Counted from the stretch's first letter, positions 22,224-31,308 are shown. The stretch is 33,969 bases of DNA from Spirochaetia bacterium (GCA_025997795.1 BNVB01000021.1:1-33969); one strand, 5' to 3'. Notes: generated from the letters alone by a model not told the origin. Program-made: numbers and translations.

Positions 22224-25145
22224 TTATCTCTCAATCCATTTTACCAGTACACTCATCACATCATTGATATCAATTGGTTTTGCCAGATGGCCGTTCATGC
22301 CCGCTTCCAGGGCCTTGTCGATATCCTCTTTGTAGGCATTGGCTGTCATGGCGATGATGGGTATGACCTCAGCATCTTTTCGTGGAAGGGCCCGGATAGT
22401 TCGGGTAGCTTCGTGGCCGTCCATGTTGGGCATTTGGACATCCATAAAAATAAGATCGTAATAACAGGGTGAAGCGGCGGCAAATTTTTCCACCGCTTCT
22501 TTGCCGTCCGCCGCTTCGTCTATTTCCAGATGAGTTTCCGACAGCAGCTCTTTTAGGATAAGCCGGTTGATGTCGATGTCTTCGGCAAGCAAAATCCGTT
22601 TTCCCGTTAGCTTAGGAATTTCCCCCGGCTGGGCGGTTCTGACCGTTTCTTCCTCAGTCTGTTCCATGTTAAGGGTAAACTCAAAGGACGATCCCTTGCC
22701 GTATTGACTTTCCACGGTGATAAGGCCGCCCATAAGTTTTACCAAATTTTGGCTGATGGCAAGCCCCAAACCGGTACCGCCAAACCGGACGGCTATGGTA
22801 TTGTCCGCCTGTTCAAAAGCGTTAAAGAGGTTTTTCATCTGGCCGGCATTCATTCCTATGCCGCTGTCGCTTACCAAAAAACGAAGGGATATCTTTCCCG
22901 CCTGCGGAGTTTCTTTTACACAACAGACAGAAAAAACGATGTTTCCCCCTTCGGGGGTAAACTTAACGGCGTTTCCCAGCAGGTTGATCAGCACCTGCTT
23001 AAGCCGGAGTTTGTCTCCCCGCACCCAGGGATTTCCGGGCCAGCTAAAATTGGTAGAAAAGGCCAGGTGTTTTTCTTCACATCGCAGGTGGATAATCTGG
23101 GCTACTTCGTTCATCGCCCCTTCAATGCCAAAGGGTTCATCAATAATGGCGAACTTGCCGCTTTCAATTTTGGACATATCCAGTACATCATTCAGGATAC
23201 CCAAAAGGTGGCTTGAAGCGGCGGCAATCTCGTCCAGTGAATCGTCCTTTTTTACGGTCTGTTCCGCCCGCCGGGCTATTTTAGTCATGCCGATAATTGC
23301 GTTAAGGGGCGTGCGTATTTCATGGCTCATCCGGGCAAGGAATTCTCCCTTGGCCTGTGATGCCACCCGGGCCGCCTGAGTCTGCACTTCCAGTTGTTCG
23401 CCCCGTTCTTTTAGTTCGTGGGTTCGCAGTTCCACGGTTTTTTCCAGGTTCCTCGCCATCTGGCGGTTCCGCATAAAAAGGATCACGATAAAAAAAAGTA
23501 CCGCCCCCAGGATGATCGATGCCCCTGCAAGGAACGGCGCCTGTGCCCGGGCCAAAGCGCCGGAATAATCAAAGACCCGGCGGGTCCAGTTGTCTACAAT
23601 ACGGCTGGTATTGATAAGGGGCTGGGTCTTGTTGATGATCGAGGCAAGAGTAGTTTCGTTCTGATTAAAACCAAAGGTAACTTCGTAGGGCCGGAACAAT
23701 ACCAGCGCCGCCTTGTACCCGGTTTTTTCCATATAGTTGGTGATGCATAAAAGCAGGTTCCGGGTTCCCATGAGAAGGTCCACTTCTCCCTCTTCCAGTC
23801 CCCGGATCGCCGCCAGGCGGTCCTGGTATACCACCGTTTCCCGGTGGTTGGGAAAAAGTTCGTGGAACATCGCTTCGTAGGCGGTACCGCTGATAAGGCC
23901 GATACGCTTGTAGGGTATGTCGCTTAGGGTAACATCAACCTTATTAACCGGAGAAATAAAAGCATAATAATCGGTCTGGTAGGGGTTTTCCGAAAAAATA
24001 AATTGCTGTTCCCGTTCGGCAGAACGGATTAGTTCCATGGTCATAACTGCCTGGCCGGAATAAAAAAGGCCGATAATTTTTTCCAGCGAATCGTTGGCGG
24101 AATTAACATAGGTAAAGGTAAGCCCCGAAAGTTCTTCAATTTTTTTAAGGGTATCCACGGCAATGCCCTGCCATTCACCATCACGCTCATTGTAAAAGAT
24201 TACCGGATAGTTGTCGTTTTCCATCACCACGGGGATGGGCGTTTGCTGATGTTCTTCCGCATAGTGGCGTTCTTCAAAAGTAAGGCGGCTGAAAAGGTTG
24301 TACTTGAGGTAACTTTCGTATCCTCGGTCGTACATTTGGGCAAATTTATAACTTCCCGCAGACTGGAGGTATTTTTGTGTCACCGAGATAATGGGTGCAA
24401 GCCGGGGATCCCGTGTTGTCAGGGAAACCCGGTTATAGGTAAGGGGCTGGAAATCCTCAATGATAAGGTTGCCGTAAAGGGCAAAAATGCCTTCTACCGT
24501 TTCGTCTACAAAGAGGGCATCAATTTCTTTAAGGATAAGTTTTTGGTATGCGTCGGTATAGTTTGCCACGGGCACCGCCGTATAAACCTGCCTGATATGA
24601 GGAGCCACGAGATCCTCCGTGGTGGTACCGTTAAGAAACCCATAATGGAGGGGCCGCACATTGGCGGCAATAGCAAGCCTGTCGGAACCTTCGGTACTGA
24701 CAAACTGAATTTTCCGCTCGGCGATAGGATCGGTCATAAAATAACCCGGCAGGGAAGAAGAAATTTCCCCGGAAAAAGAAATACTGCAATCTTCCACACC
24801 CTTTAAGAGGGTATCCCAGTTGTAGATTACCGGACGGAATTTTATGCCGAAAAATTCAGAAAGCCATTCACATACCAGTGCAGAAAAACCATTGGTAATG
24901 TTGTCTTCGTTGCGGAAACATTCGGTACTTTGGGTCATGCCATAGGTAAAAAATGGCGTACTCCGGGCCAGGGATTCGATGGCAAGAATTTCTTCTTCGG
25001 TAAGACCGGGAACTTCTTTATACGAAGTAAACTCGACAGAGCCCGGAGTTTGCCGGCTTTTTCCCGATCGGTTCCCGCAGGAACCAGGGTTTAGTACCAG
25101 AAATACGGCAAAGAGCAGGCCCGCAAAAACCAAAGACCGGCGCAT
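22224..25145 (-). CDS. Hybrid sensor histidine kinase with two periplasmic solute-binding domains
   Basis: A 973-residue BvgS/EvgS-like sensor. From ATG 25145 (AGGTGG upstream; GTG 25154 is possible) it has a signal sequence with a possible lipid-attachable Cys (GSCGNRS) and two SBP_bac_3-type domains (~55-290 and ~300-525; the second with MTMELIRSAEREQQFIFSEN). A membrane helix follows at ~538-558, then a coiled coil and HisKA with the phospho-His at ~608 (RMSHEIRTPLNAIIGM). The ATPase domain shows NLLGNAVKFTPEG, DSGIGM and FGGTGLGLAIS, and a receiver domain has its phospho-Asp at ~902 (IFMDVQMPNMDG). No separate response regulator with an output domain is nearby. It directly follows a solute-binding lipoprotein gene. 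Confidence 0.94.
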   Translation of the reverse strand: MRRSLVFAGLLFAVFLVLNPGSCGNRSGKSRQTPGSVEFTSYKEVPGLTEEEILAIESLARSTPFFTYGMTQSTECFRNEDNITNGFSALVCEWLSEFFGIKFRPVIYNWDTLLKGVEDCSISFSGEISSSLPGYFMTDPIAERKIQFVSTEGSDRLAIAANVRPLHYGFLNGTTTEDLVAPHIRQVYTAVPVANYTDAYQKLILKEIDALFVDETVEGIFALYGNLIIEDFQPLTYNRVSLTTRDPRLAPIISVTQKYLQSAGSYKFAQMYDRGYESYLKYNLFSRLTFEERHYAEEHQQTPIPVVMENDNYPVIFYNERDGEWQGIAVDTLKKIEELSGLTFTYVNSANDSLEKIIGLFYSGQAVMTMELIRSAEREQQFIFSENPYQTDYYAFISPVNKVDVTLSDIPYKRIGLISGTAYEAMFHELFPNHRETVVYQDRLAAIRGLEEGEVDLLMGTRNLLLCITNYMEKTGYKAALVLFRPYEVTFGFNQNETTLASIINKTQPLINTSRIVDNWTRRVFDYSGALARAQAPFLAGASIILGAVLFFIVILFMRNRQMARNLEKTVELRTHELKERGEQLEVQTQAARVASQAKGEFLARMSHEIRTPLNAIIGMTKIARRAEQTVKKDDSLDEIAAASSHLLGILNDVLDMSKIESGKFAIIDEPFGIEGAMNEVAQIIHLRCEEKHLAFSTNFSWPGNPWVRGDKLRLKQVLINLLGNAVKFTPEGGNIVFSVCCVKETPQAGKISLRFLVSDSGIGMNAGQMKNLFNAFEQADNTIAVRFGGTGLGLAISQNLVKLMGGLITVESQYGKGSSFEFTLNMEQTEEETVRTAQPGEIPKLTGKRILLAEDIDINRLILKELLSETHLEIDEAADGKEAVEKFAAASPCYYDLIFMDVQMPNMDGHEATRTIRALPRKDAEVIPIIAMTANAYKEDIDKALEAGMNGHLAKPIDINDVMSVLVKWIER

Positions 25146-25154
25146 TATAACCAC

Positions 25155-26531
25155 CTAGTTAAAAAACATATCCAGCGCGGCCTGGAAACGGTCTGCATAT
25201 TCCCGGACCAGTTCATCGGGTTCCGCCGCTCCGGTGATAAGGGGAACCAGATTAAAGCTGGTTCCCAGGCTTTCCCAAAGATCAAAACCGGGTTTGCCTG
25301 CCATCATTGTGGCATAATCAAAATTCCGGCTGTTCATGTAGAGATTCCGGGACCACTGTTCTTCGGTGAGGTTTTCGTCATTGTTGTACCAGTTGACCCA
25401 GTCAAAAATAACATCGTATACCAGCCGGGGATTTTCCACTCCCCGGGGAATAAAGTACCAGTTGGTCTGGGGCTGGCTGTGGCGGTTACTAACTTTGTTG
25501 CCGCTGGGCCCCGTCGGCCAGGGAACCACGCCGATTTCAAAGGGCAGATCTTTTCCGCCCTGTTCGTTGAAAATCCAGTCCGCTCCAATCCAGAAACCCG
25601 AAAGGCCTTCGGCATAAAGCCGGTTGTTGATCTCCCAGTTGGACTGATCCCAGGGCCGGGCGGTTTTGTCGGTATTGTAGATCGCATAGATAAACCGCAG
25701 TACCTCCAGGGTTTTGGGATCCGATAGTTCCTCTTTGGTACCCCGGGCAATGCCTGTGCCGTTGGAAAAAAGCAGGTTGGTTAAAAGGTTGTTCCAGTAA
25801 CCGGAAAAACCGTATATCTCCGGCAGACCGTCACCGCTGGTATCTTTGGTTAAGACCTTAAGGTACTGGCGCCACCGTTCCCAGGTCCATTCCCCCCGGT
25901 CCCAAAGATCCTGCGGATTGGGAAGTCCCGCTGCGCGGATCATGTCGGCATTAAAGGCCAGCACATATGCGCTGGTTCCGCCGTACACGGCGGGGGAAAA
26001 AAGATAATTTTCCTTCTGGCCCGAAAGGCCCAGGTACTTCATAACCTTTTGATCGGTAAGCACGTCTGTCCCGGCCAGCCCCATCTCTTCCAGAGAAAGG
26101 GCCAGGTGGTTTAATACCGCGGGAATACCAAACTGAATATCCACTTCGTAGAGATCCACATCGGGTTTTCCCTCAGGAATGGAAAGTTTTATACTTTCCT
26201 GTACTCCGTCAAAGGTTAAGTTTACCGAATTAAAAACCACATGGTACTTTTCTTCTATTTCCCGTATTTTGGCAAGCCTGAGTGCGGCGGTCCGGGGATT
26301 GGCCAGGCTGGGATCTTCCTCGATGCTTGTGTGTTTGCTCATGTAGTAGCGGTCGTACCATGTTCCCATAGTGATAATCCGCCTGCCGTCTTCGGTATAC
26401 CGGGCGCTGCTTTTTATTTCTGCCGCGGTATTTTCCACTTTGGCGCTTTTTTTTGTACAGGCGGCAAAACAAAAGACAAAACAAACAGAAAGGATCAGAA
26501 TGAACAAAGATGATTTATATATGAGCTTCAT
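25155..26531 (-). CDS. Extracellular solute-binding lipoprotein (family 1-like)
   Basis: A 458-residue lipoprotein: MKLIYKSSLFILILSVCFVF then CFAAC, with the lipobox Cys near residue 25. The mature part has family-1 solute-binding features: repeated Trp/Tyr-rich segments (GLPNPQDLWDRGEWTWERWR, YGFSGYWNNL, EQGGKDLPFEIGVVPWP). These indicate a sugar or oligosaccharide-type ligand, but the ligand cannot be read from sequence. No ABC permease or ATPase gene is present on either side. Start ATG 26531 has GAGGAG upstream. The stop abuts the sensor-kinase gene, so it may deliver ligand or signal to that kinase rather than feed a transporter. Confidence 0.85.
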   Translation of the reverse strand: MKLIYKSSLFILILSVCFVFCFAACTKKSAKVENTAAEIKSSARYTEDGRRIITMGTWYDRYYMSKHTSIEEDPSLANPRTAALRLAKIREIEEKYHVVFNSVNLTFDGVQESIKLSIPEGKPDVDLYEVDIQFGIPAVLNHLALSLEEMGLAGTDVLTDQKVMKYLGLSGQKENYLFSPAVYGGTSAYVLAFNADMIRAAGLPNPQDLWDRGEWTWERWRQYLKVLTKDTSGDGLPEIYGFSGYWNNLLTNLLFSNGTGIARGTKEELSDPKTLEVLRFIYAIYNTDKTARPWDQSNWEINNRLYAEGLSGFWIGADWIFNEQGGKDLPFEIGVVPWPTGPSGNKVSNRHSQPQTNWYFIPRGVENPRLVYDVIFDWVNWYNNDENLTEEQWSRNLYMNSRNFDYATMMAGKPGFDLWESLGTSFNLVPLITGAAEPDELVREYADRFQAALDMFFN

Positions 26532-27152
26532 TCATTGCTCCTCTCCAAAACCTTCCGGGGCACGGAATACCGCTTTGGGGTTTACTGCCAGTTCATTCCC
26601 CTTTTCATCAAGAAAACGGATATGGTAAATAATAAGATTGGAAGGATTTTTTCCCGCTTCCAGGGCATTGTCCACCTTCCGGGTAAGGATAAAAAAGTTA
26701 TCCGCCCCGGCAGTAAAATATTCCGCTTCTTTAAGGATAACTCTGGCAATGTTGGGATTTTTTTCGGGCAGATACACCGACCAGGGGCCGGCGGATTCCC
26801 GGCGCTCAGTTCCCGAGTTGGCCCGGATTTCGCCGGAAACGGCATAAAATTCACCGTCGTCCCGTTCCAGGCCCAGGGTAATTTCCATGGCCCGCAGGAG
26901 CGAAACCTTGCTGCCCAGGAGGCTTGAGGCATCAATGACGATATAGGGCGGTCCGGCGCCTTTAAGTTCCGCCCGTACCGCCCTCTTTTCCCCATAAGTG
27001 GTTAATGCCAGATGTACCGCCGCAGCTCCGGCGGGGGATTCATCCACGGCAAGAAAACCGTACATTCCCCGGGAAAAATCAATTGCCTTTGGCTTACAGC
27101 CCAGGATGGCAAGAAAAACGATACTGATTAAAAAAACACAACAGCGTTTCAA
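26532..27152 (-). CDS. Small lipoprotein of unknown function
   Basis: A 206-residue protein with a lipoprotein leader: MKRCCVFLISIVFLAILGC, with the lipobox Cys at residue 19. The mature part (IDFSRGMYGFLAVDESPAGA ... ALTTYGEKRAVRAELKGAG ...) is a beta-rich fold without recognisable domain. Its stop abuts the start of the solute-binding protein gene and that gene abuts the kinase gene, so it is the first gene of a three-gene unit. Its role is presumably periplasmic sensing or transport (inference). It is divergent from tatD. Confidence 0.72.
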   Translation of the reverse strand: MKRCCVFLISIVFLAILGCKPKAIDFSRGMYGFLAVDESPAGAAAVHLALTTYGEKRAVRAELKGAGPPYIVIDASSLLGSKVSLLRAMEITLGLERDDGEFYAVSGEIRANSGTERRESAGPWSVYLPEKNPNIARVILKEAEYFTAGADNFFILTRKVDNALEAGKNPSNLIIYHIRFLDEKGNELAVNPKAVFRAPEGFGEEQ

Positions 27153-27169
27153 AATACGCTCCTATCCAT

Positions 27170-27190
27170 TATACTGTACTATGTAAGGAG
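27170..27190 (+). promoter_or_regulatory. -10-like box and ribosome site before the TatD-like gene
   Basis: TATACT at 27170-27175 and AAGGAG at about 27185-27190 precede ATG 27202. The 49-nt divergent spacer must also hold the start of the opposite lipoprotein transcript. No clear -35 is seen. Confidence 0.4.
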
Positions 27191-27201
27191 ACTTTCCGTC
27201 C

Positions 27202-28023
27202 ATGGCAAGCGATGCCCATGCCCATCCCCATGAGTTGATGTTACGCTTTCCCGGTGCAGAAGCGGAACGCCGGCGGCTTGGCATAAGCTGCGCCGCCAGC
27301 GCCTGGAACGGCGGGGAATTTGCCGCCCATGAAGAAATGGCAGCTGCGGCAAACCGCGAAGAGGAAGCACCGCTTTTTTTGTGTTTTGCCGTGCACCCCC
27401 AATTACCGGCCGCACAGGGAAGGACCGCCGGAAGTATTAAACCCTACCGGGATGAACTGGATTTGCTTGCCGCACTGGCGGCGGAAGGCCGTCTTGCCGC
27501 TGTGGGGGAAACAGGGTTTGATTTGTTTAACAAAACCTTCCGGGAAACAGAAGCGGTTCAGGATGAACTTTTTGCCGCCCATCTGGAAACGGCCTTCTGC
27601 CGCAGTCTTCCTCTGGTAATTCATGCACGCCGGGCCATGCACAAAATTTTTTATTATACCAAAGTCCTGGCAGCCCTTCCCGCAGTGGTGTTTCATTCCT
27701 GGCCCGGCGCCCCCGACGAAGGTTTTTCCCTGCTCCGCCGGGGGGTGAATGCGTTTTTTTCCTTTGGAACCACCATCATGCTGAACCATAAAAATGCGAT
27801 CCGTTCCTGCGCTGCCTTTCCCCCGGATCGTCTCCTCCTGGAAACCGATGCCCCCTGGCAGCCCTTACGGGGCGCTTTTTTTTCCCAGTGGCAGGACCTT
27901 GCCGCCATAACCAGGGCGGCCGCGGCCATACGGAAAGAAACCGGCGGAGTTGGCGGAGAGCCGGAAGTCCTGGAACGGATTACCGACGAGAATTTTTTCC
28001 GGGTATACAAAAGTGCGGGGTAA
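27202..28023 (+). CDS. TatD family metal-dependent hydrolase
   Basis: A 273-residue TIM-barrel hydrolase. It has the metal site of TatD enzymes: DAHAHPH near the N-terminus (His6, His8), Glu103 (VGETGFD), His141 (VIHARRA), His165 (VVFHSWPG) and Asp216 (LLETDAPW). TatD-family proteins are DNases or exonucleases in E. coli and yeast, but the substrate of this one is unknown. It is shorter and more Ala-rich than typical. It is convergent with hisC, with the end of tatD only a base before the hisC stop. The ribosome site AAGGAG is good. Confidence 0.87.
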   Translation: MASDAHAHPHELMLRFPGAEAERRRLGISCAASAWNGGEFAAHEEMAAAANREEEAPLFLCFAVHPQLPAAQGRTAGSIKPYRDELDLLAALAAEGRLAAVGETGFDLFNKTFRETEAVQDELFAAHLETAFCRSLPLVIHARRAMHKIFYYTKVLAALPAVVFHSWPGAPDEGFSLLRRGVNAFFSFGTTIMLNHKNAIRSCAAFPPDRLLLETDAPWQPLRGAFFSQWQDLAAITRAAAAIRKETGGVGGEPEVLERITDENFFRVYKSAG

Positions 28024-29160
28024 TTATCCCTTTTCTTTGACAATAGCTTTACAGGCGCTTAAAAAAATATCCATGTCCTTATCGGTTCCTATGCTTACCC
28101 GCAGGTAATTTGTTAAACGGGGTTTGTTAAAGTGCCGGACAAGTATACCCCGGTCACGGAGGGCATGGAATAGTGTTTCGCCGCTTATGGCGGGGAAAGA
28201 AACAAACAAAAAATTTGCCTTTGAGGGGATAACCACAAAACCCATGGCCAAAAGAGCGGCGGCGCTTCGTTCACGGGTGGCCATAACCCGGCGGTTTATT
28301 TTGTCATAGTAGGATTTGTCCAGAACGGCGGCGGCTCCTCCGGCCAGGGCCAGGCGGTCCATGGTGTAGGAATTAAATGAATCCCGGATGCGGAACAATC
28401 CCTTAACCAGCGGCGCGTTACCGATGGCAAAACCTACCCGGAGTCCCGCAAGGGATGCGGATTTGGAAAGCGTGTGAACGGTAAGCAGATTGGGATGATC
28501 CGTGATACGGGGAACAATTGACTGGCCGCCAAAGGCAGTATAGGCTTCATCAACAATAAGGACCCTGCCGTTTTTTTCCAGCGATTGGGCCAGGGGAAGG
28601 AGGTCATCTGCGGGAAGGGCATTACCCGTGGGAGCATTGGGATTGGGAATGATCACCCCGCCGGCATTTTGGTATGCTGTTAAATCAATAGAAAAATCTT
28701 CCGCCAGCGGAATGGTTTTATAGGGGACCTCCCAAAGCCTGGCATAAACGGAATAAAAACTGTAGGTAATGTCGGGAAAAAACACCGGAAGCCTTTTGTC
28801 ATTTTCCGGTAAAACGCCATGGTTAAAACAAGCGGCGGTTCCGCCGGAGCTTTCAAAAAACGCGCCAAAGGCAAAGGCAAGGACTTCGTCGGATCCGTTG
28901 CCGGGAAACACTTCTTCGGGTTTAACGGCGTAAGCTTCCGCCACAGCTTCCCGGAATTCGGTACAAAGCGGATCGGGATACAGCCGGAGACCGCTGCCTT
29001 TTTCCTCTTTCAAAATACGTTCCATGGCTTCGACAGCCCGCGGCGAAGGGGGGTAGGGGTTTTCATTGGTGTTAAGTTTAATAAAATTCCGGTCCCGGGG
29101 TTGTTCACCGGGCACATAGGGGTCAAGGGCTTTTATCCGCTGGTTCCAAAAAATACTCAC
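28024..29160 (-). CDS. hisC: Histidinol-phosphate aminotransferase
   Basis: PLP enzyme that makes L-histidinol phosphate from imidazole-acetol phosphate. 378 residues from GTG 29160. Features: KLNTNENPYPPSP substrate loop, PGNGSDEV, IPNPNAPTGN, VDEAYTAF and the Schiff-base Lys233 in TLSKSASLAGLRVGFAIG. An added stretch of about 14 residues (SSGGTAACFNHGVLPENDKR) lies between AFGAFFE and FFPDITYSFY, where a 14-bp hairpin (28833-28846) occurs. It follows the hisA-hisIE gene after 11 nt, with AGGAT as a weak ribosome site. Confidence 0.95.
   Translation of the reverse strand: MSIFWNQRIKALDPYVPGEQPRDRNFIKLNTNENPYPPSPRAVEAMERILKEEKGSGLRLYPDPLCTEFREAVAEAYAVKPEEVFPGNGSDEVLAFAFGAFFESSGGTAACFNHGVLPENDKRLPVFFPDITYSFYSVYARLWEVPYKTIPLAEDFSIDLTAYQNAGGVIIPNPNAPTGNALPADDLLPLAQSLEKNGRVLIVDEAYTAFGGQSIVPRITDHPNLLTVHTLSKSASLAGLRVGFAIGNAPLVKGLFRIRDSFNSYTMDRLALAGGAAAVLDKSYYDKINRRVMATRERSAAALLAMGFVVIPSKANFLFVSFPAISGETLFHALRDRGILVRHFNKPRLTNYLRVSIGTDKDMDIFLSACKAIVKEKG
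28833..28846. repeat. Hairpin in hisC insert
   Basis: CGGCGG (28833-28838) and CCGCCG (28841-28846) form a 6-bp stem with a 2-base loop. Lies in the extra stretch of HisC. Short, so chance is possible. Confidence 0.5.
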
Positions 29161-29171
29161 GGTTTATCCTA

Positions 29172-30473
29172 CTATTTCTTGTGCCGGCGATCCAGTTCGC
29201 AGAGGACCTCTTCTACGCTGACCCCTTCCCGGGTCATAAGCGCCGTGGCAAAGTAAAGCAGATCCGCCGCTTCCCAGATCACTTCGTCCCGGTTTTTGGC
29301 GGTACAGAGTTCTTCCGCTTCTTCCATAATTTTTTCCCGGACCAGTTCATTGTCCAGCGTGGCGGTATAGGAACCCGGCACGGGATTACAGAACCGTTCG
29401 GCAATAATGCTCTCCAGGTATTCCCAGGTATAACGGCGGTTTGTATCAAAGCAGGACCAGCCGCCGGTATGGCAGACCGGGCCGGCGGGTTCCACCACCG
29501 CCAGAAGGGCATCCCGGTCACAGTCGGCCCGGAGCCGTTTAAGGCGGAGCACATTGCCGGAGTTTTCTCCTTTCATCCACAGTTTGTTCCGTGTCCGGCT
29601 GTGGAAACAAAGGTTTCCCTTCTTAAAGGTTTCCGCCACTGCCTCCTTGTCCGCGTACCCGGTCATAAGAACCTGGCCGTCGGTACTCTGGGCAATTACC
29701 GGAATAAGACCTTCGCATTTCTTCCAGTTAAGGGATTCTACAAAGGCGTCGGCTAAATTGATTTTTCCTGTATAGAGGGCCATGCCAAGCTGGACATCGC
29801 AGTCCAGTTTGGCAATGGCGGCTATTTCTTCTATAGAAGAAATACCGCCCGCCGCGGTGATACGGGTGGACACCGCTTCCCGTAACATAACTACCGGAGC
29901 GGTGTCGATGCCGGTCATCGTTCCTTCCCGGTCAACGCAGGTAAAAAGAAGTTCCCCCACCCAGGGTTCAACCGCACGGGCGCTTTCCACGAGGGAAAGA
30001 CCTGTGGGAGTTTTCCAGCCGTCCACGGTTATTTCATAACCATTCGCCGCTGCCTTTGCGTCTACGGCAGCAATAATCCGTTCACGGCCGATTTTTTTTG
30101 CCATGGCTTCCAGAAAAGTTGTGTTTACGGCAAATTCGCCGCCGCTTAAACCTGCACCTTTTTTTGCAGGGTTACGAAAAACTTGGGAACCGATGATGAT
30201 CTTTTCCGCCCCAAGGCTGATAAGTTCCTTTGCCTGTTCCGGAGTTCTAATTCCTCCCCCCACCCGGCATTCGGCCTTACGGAAGAGGGGTTTTATCATC
30301 TCCAGATTGCTGCCTGTGCCAAGCGCGGCATCCAGATCGATTACCGCCGTTTCGCCATAGCGGTTAAATTCTTCCGCCAGCTCTGCGGCATTGTCCCGTT
30401 CAAGTACCAGTTGGCTTCCCTGCCGGAGCTGGACAACTTTTCCGTTTTGTATGTCTATCGAAGCTACTACCAT
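29172..30473 (-). CDS. hisA: Fused HisA-HisI-HisE histidine biosynthesis protein
   Basis: A 433-residue polypeptide with three domains. Residues 1-250 are the HisA isomerase barrel (MVVASIDIQNGKVVQLRQGS; catalytic Asp7 and Asp181; VGGGIRT; AAGGISSIEE). 251-345 is HisI, AMP cyclohydrolase (HSRTRNKLWMKGENSGN, DCDRDALL, CHTGGWSCF), and 355-433 is HisE pyrophosphohydrolase (EEAEELC, WEAADLLYFATALM). HisI-HisE fusions are common; adding HisA in front is unusual. HisA has an extra Gly-rich stretch, AKKGAGLSGGEFAV, over a hairpin at 30148-30173. Start ATG 30473; the longer open frame upstream overlaps hisF. It overlaps the hisF end by seven bases. Confidence 0.92.
   Translation of the reverse strand: MVVASIDIQNGKVVQLRQGSQLVLERDNAAELAEEFNRYGETAVIDLDAALGTGSNLEMIKPLFRKAECRVGGGIRTPEQAKELISLGAEKIIIGSQVFRNPAKKGAGLSGGEFAVNTTFLEAMAKKIGRERIIAAVDAKAAANGYEITVDGWKTPTGLSLVESARAVEPWVGELLFTCVDREGTMTGIDTAPVVMLREAVSTRITAAGGISSIEEIAAIAKLDCDVQLGMALYTGKINLADAFVESLNWKKCEGLIPVIAQSTDGQVLMTGYADKEAVAETFKKGNLCFHSRTRNKLWMKGENSGNVLRLKRLRADCDRDALLAVVEPAGPVCHTGGWSCFDTNRRYTWEYLESIIAERFCNPVPGSYTATLDNELVREKIMEEAEELCTAKNRDEVIWEAADLLYFATALMTREGVSVEEVLCELDRRHKK
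30148..30173. repeat. Hairpin in hisA insert
   Basis: AAACCTGCA (30148-30156) and TGCAGGGTT (30165-30173) pair at 8 of 9 positions. It lies in the Gly-rich insert AKKGAGLSGG of HisA. Confidence 0.65.
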
Positions 30474-31279
30474 CTGACACAAACTCCCTTTGCCTGGGCA
30501 TGGCGTTTTATTTCCGGTATGGTGGTTTTTCCAAAGTGAAGGAGCGACGCCACTAAAGCAGCGTCGGCATTGCCCCATGTTTCCCCGGCGCCGGGGGAGG
30601 CGGGGGGAAGCAGTACATTGGCTATTTGGTCCAGGGTTCCCGCACCGCCCGAGGCAATAACCGGCACGGGAACCGCGTTTAGAATTGTCCGGGTAAGTTC
30701 CAAATCATACCCCGCCCCGGTGCCATCGGCATCAATTGAATTAAGGAGAATTTCTCCGGCACCCAATTTTACCGCCTGTACTGCCCATTCAACGGCATCA
30801 AGGCCCGTGTCGGTTCTGCCGCCATGGGAATAGGCATGCCAGTTTGTTTTTCCCCGCAGGGAATTTTCTCCGCTGTTTACCCGGGCGGCATCAATGGAAA
30901 GCACCACGCATTGGCTGCCATAGGCGGCAGCCATTTCCCGCAGCAGTTCGGGCCGCTTAAGGGCGGAAGTACAAACCGAAACTTTGTCGGCCCCGGCATT
31001 CATGACTTCCCGCATATCCTCCACGGTACGGATGCCGCCGCCAACGCAAAGGGGAATAAACACTTCCAGAGCGACCTGTTTTACCACTTCCAGCAGGGTA
31101 GCCCGGCTTTTGTAGGACGCACCGATGTCAAGAAAGGTAAGTTCATCGGCTCCTTCGTCATTATAACGCCGGGCCAGTTCCACCGGGTCTCCGGCATCTT
31201 TGATTCCCTTGAATTTGATTCCTTTGACAACCCTGCCGTCATCCACATCAAGACAGGGGATAATCCGCTTTGCCTGCAT
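30467..31279 (-). CDS. hisF: Imidazole glycerol phosphate synthase cyclase subunit HisF
   Basis: Cyclase barrel that forms imidazole glycerol phosphate from PRFAR and ammonia delivered by HisH. 270 residues from ATG 31279: MQAKRIIPCLDVDDGRVVKG, with catalytic Asp11, and later SIDAARVN, VGGGIRTVEDM, LLNSIDADGTGAGYDLEL and VIASGGAGTLDQI. The usual extra loop segment is present. It overlaps the hisA-IE start. TACTAT (31286-31291, minus strand) ends six bases upstream of its ATG and no Shine-Dalgarno is seen, so the gene may have its own start signal. hisH is not in the window. Confidence 0.96.
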   Translation of the reverse strand: MQAKRIIPCLDVDDGRVVKGIKFKGIKDAGDPVELARRYNDEGADELTFLDIGASYKSRATLLEVVKQVALEVFIPLCVGGGIRTVEDMREVMNAGADKVSVCTSALKRPELLREMAAAYGSQCVVLSIDAARVNSGENSLRGKTNWHAYSHGGRTDTGLDAVEWAVQAVKLGAGEILLNSIDADGTGAGYDLELTRTILNAVPVPVIASGGAGTLDQIANVLLPPASPGAGETWGNADAALVASLLHFGKTTIPEIKRHAQAKGVCVRW

Positions 31280-31285
31280 TAACGA

Positions 31286-31291
31286 ATAGTA
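31286..31291 (-). promoter_or_regulatory. -10-like box directly upstream of hisF
   Basis: TACTAT (minus strand), six bases before the hisF ATG; with TGGTAA 17 nt upstream as a poor -35. One of several such boxes at this spacing in the window. Confidence 0.3.
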
Positions 31292-31308
31292 CCAGAAAAA
31301 AGGCGGTA

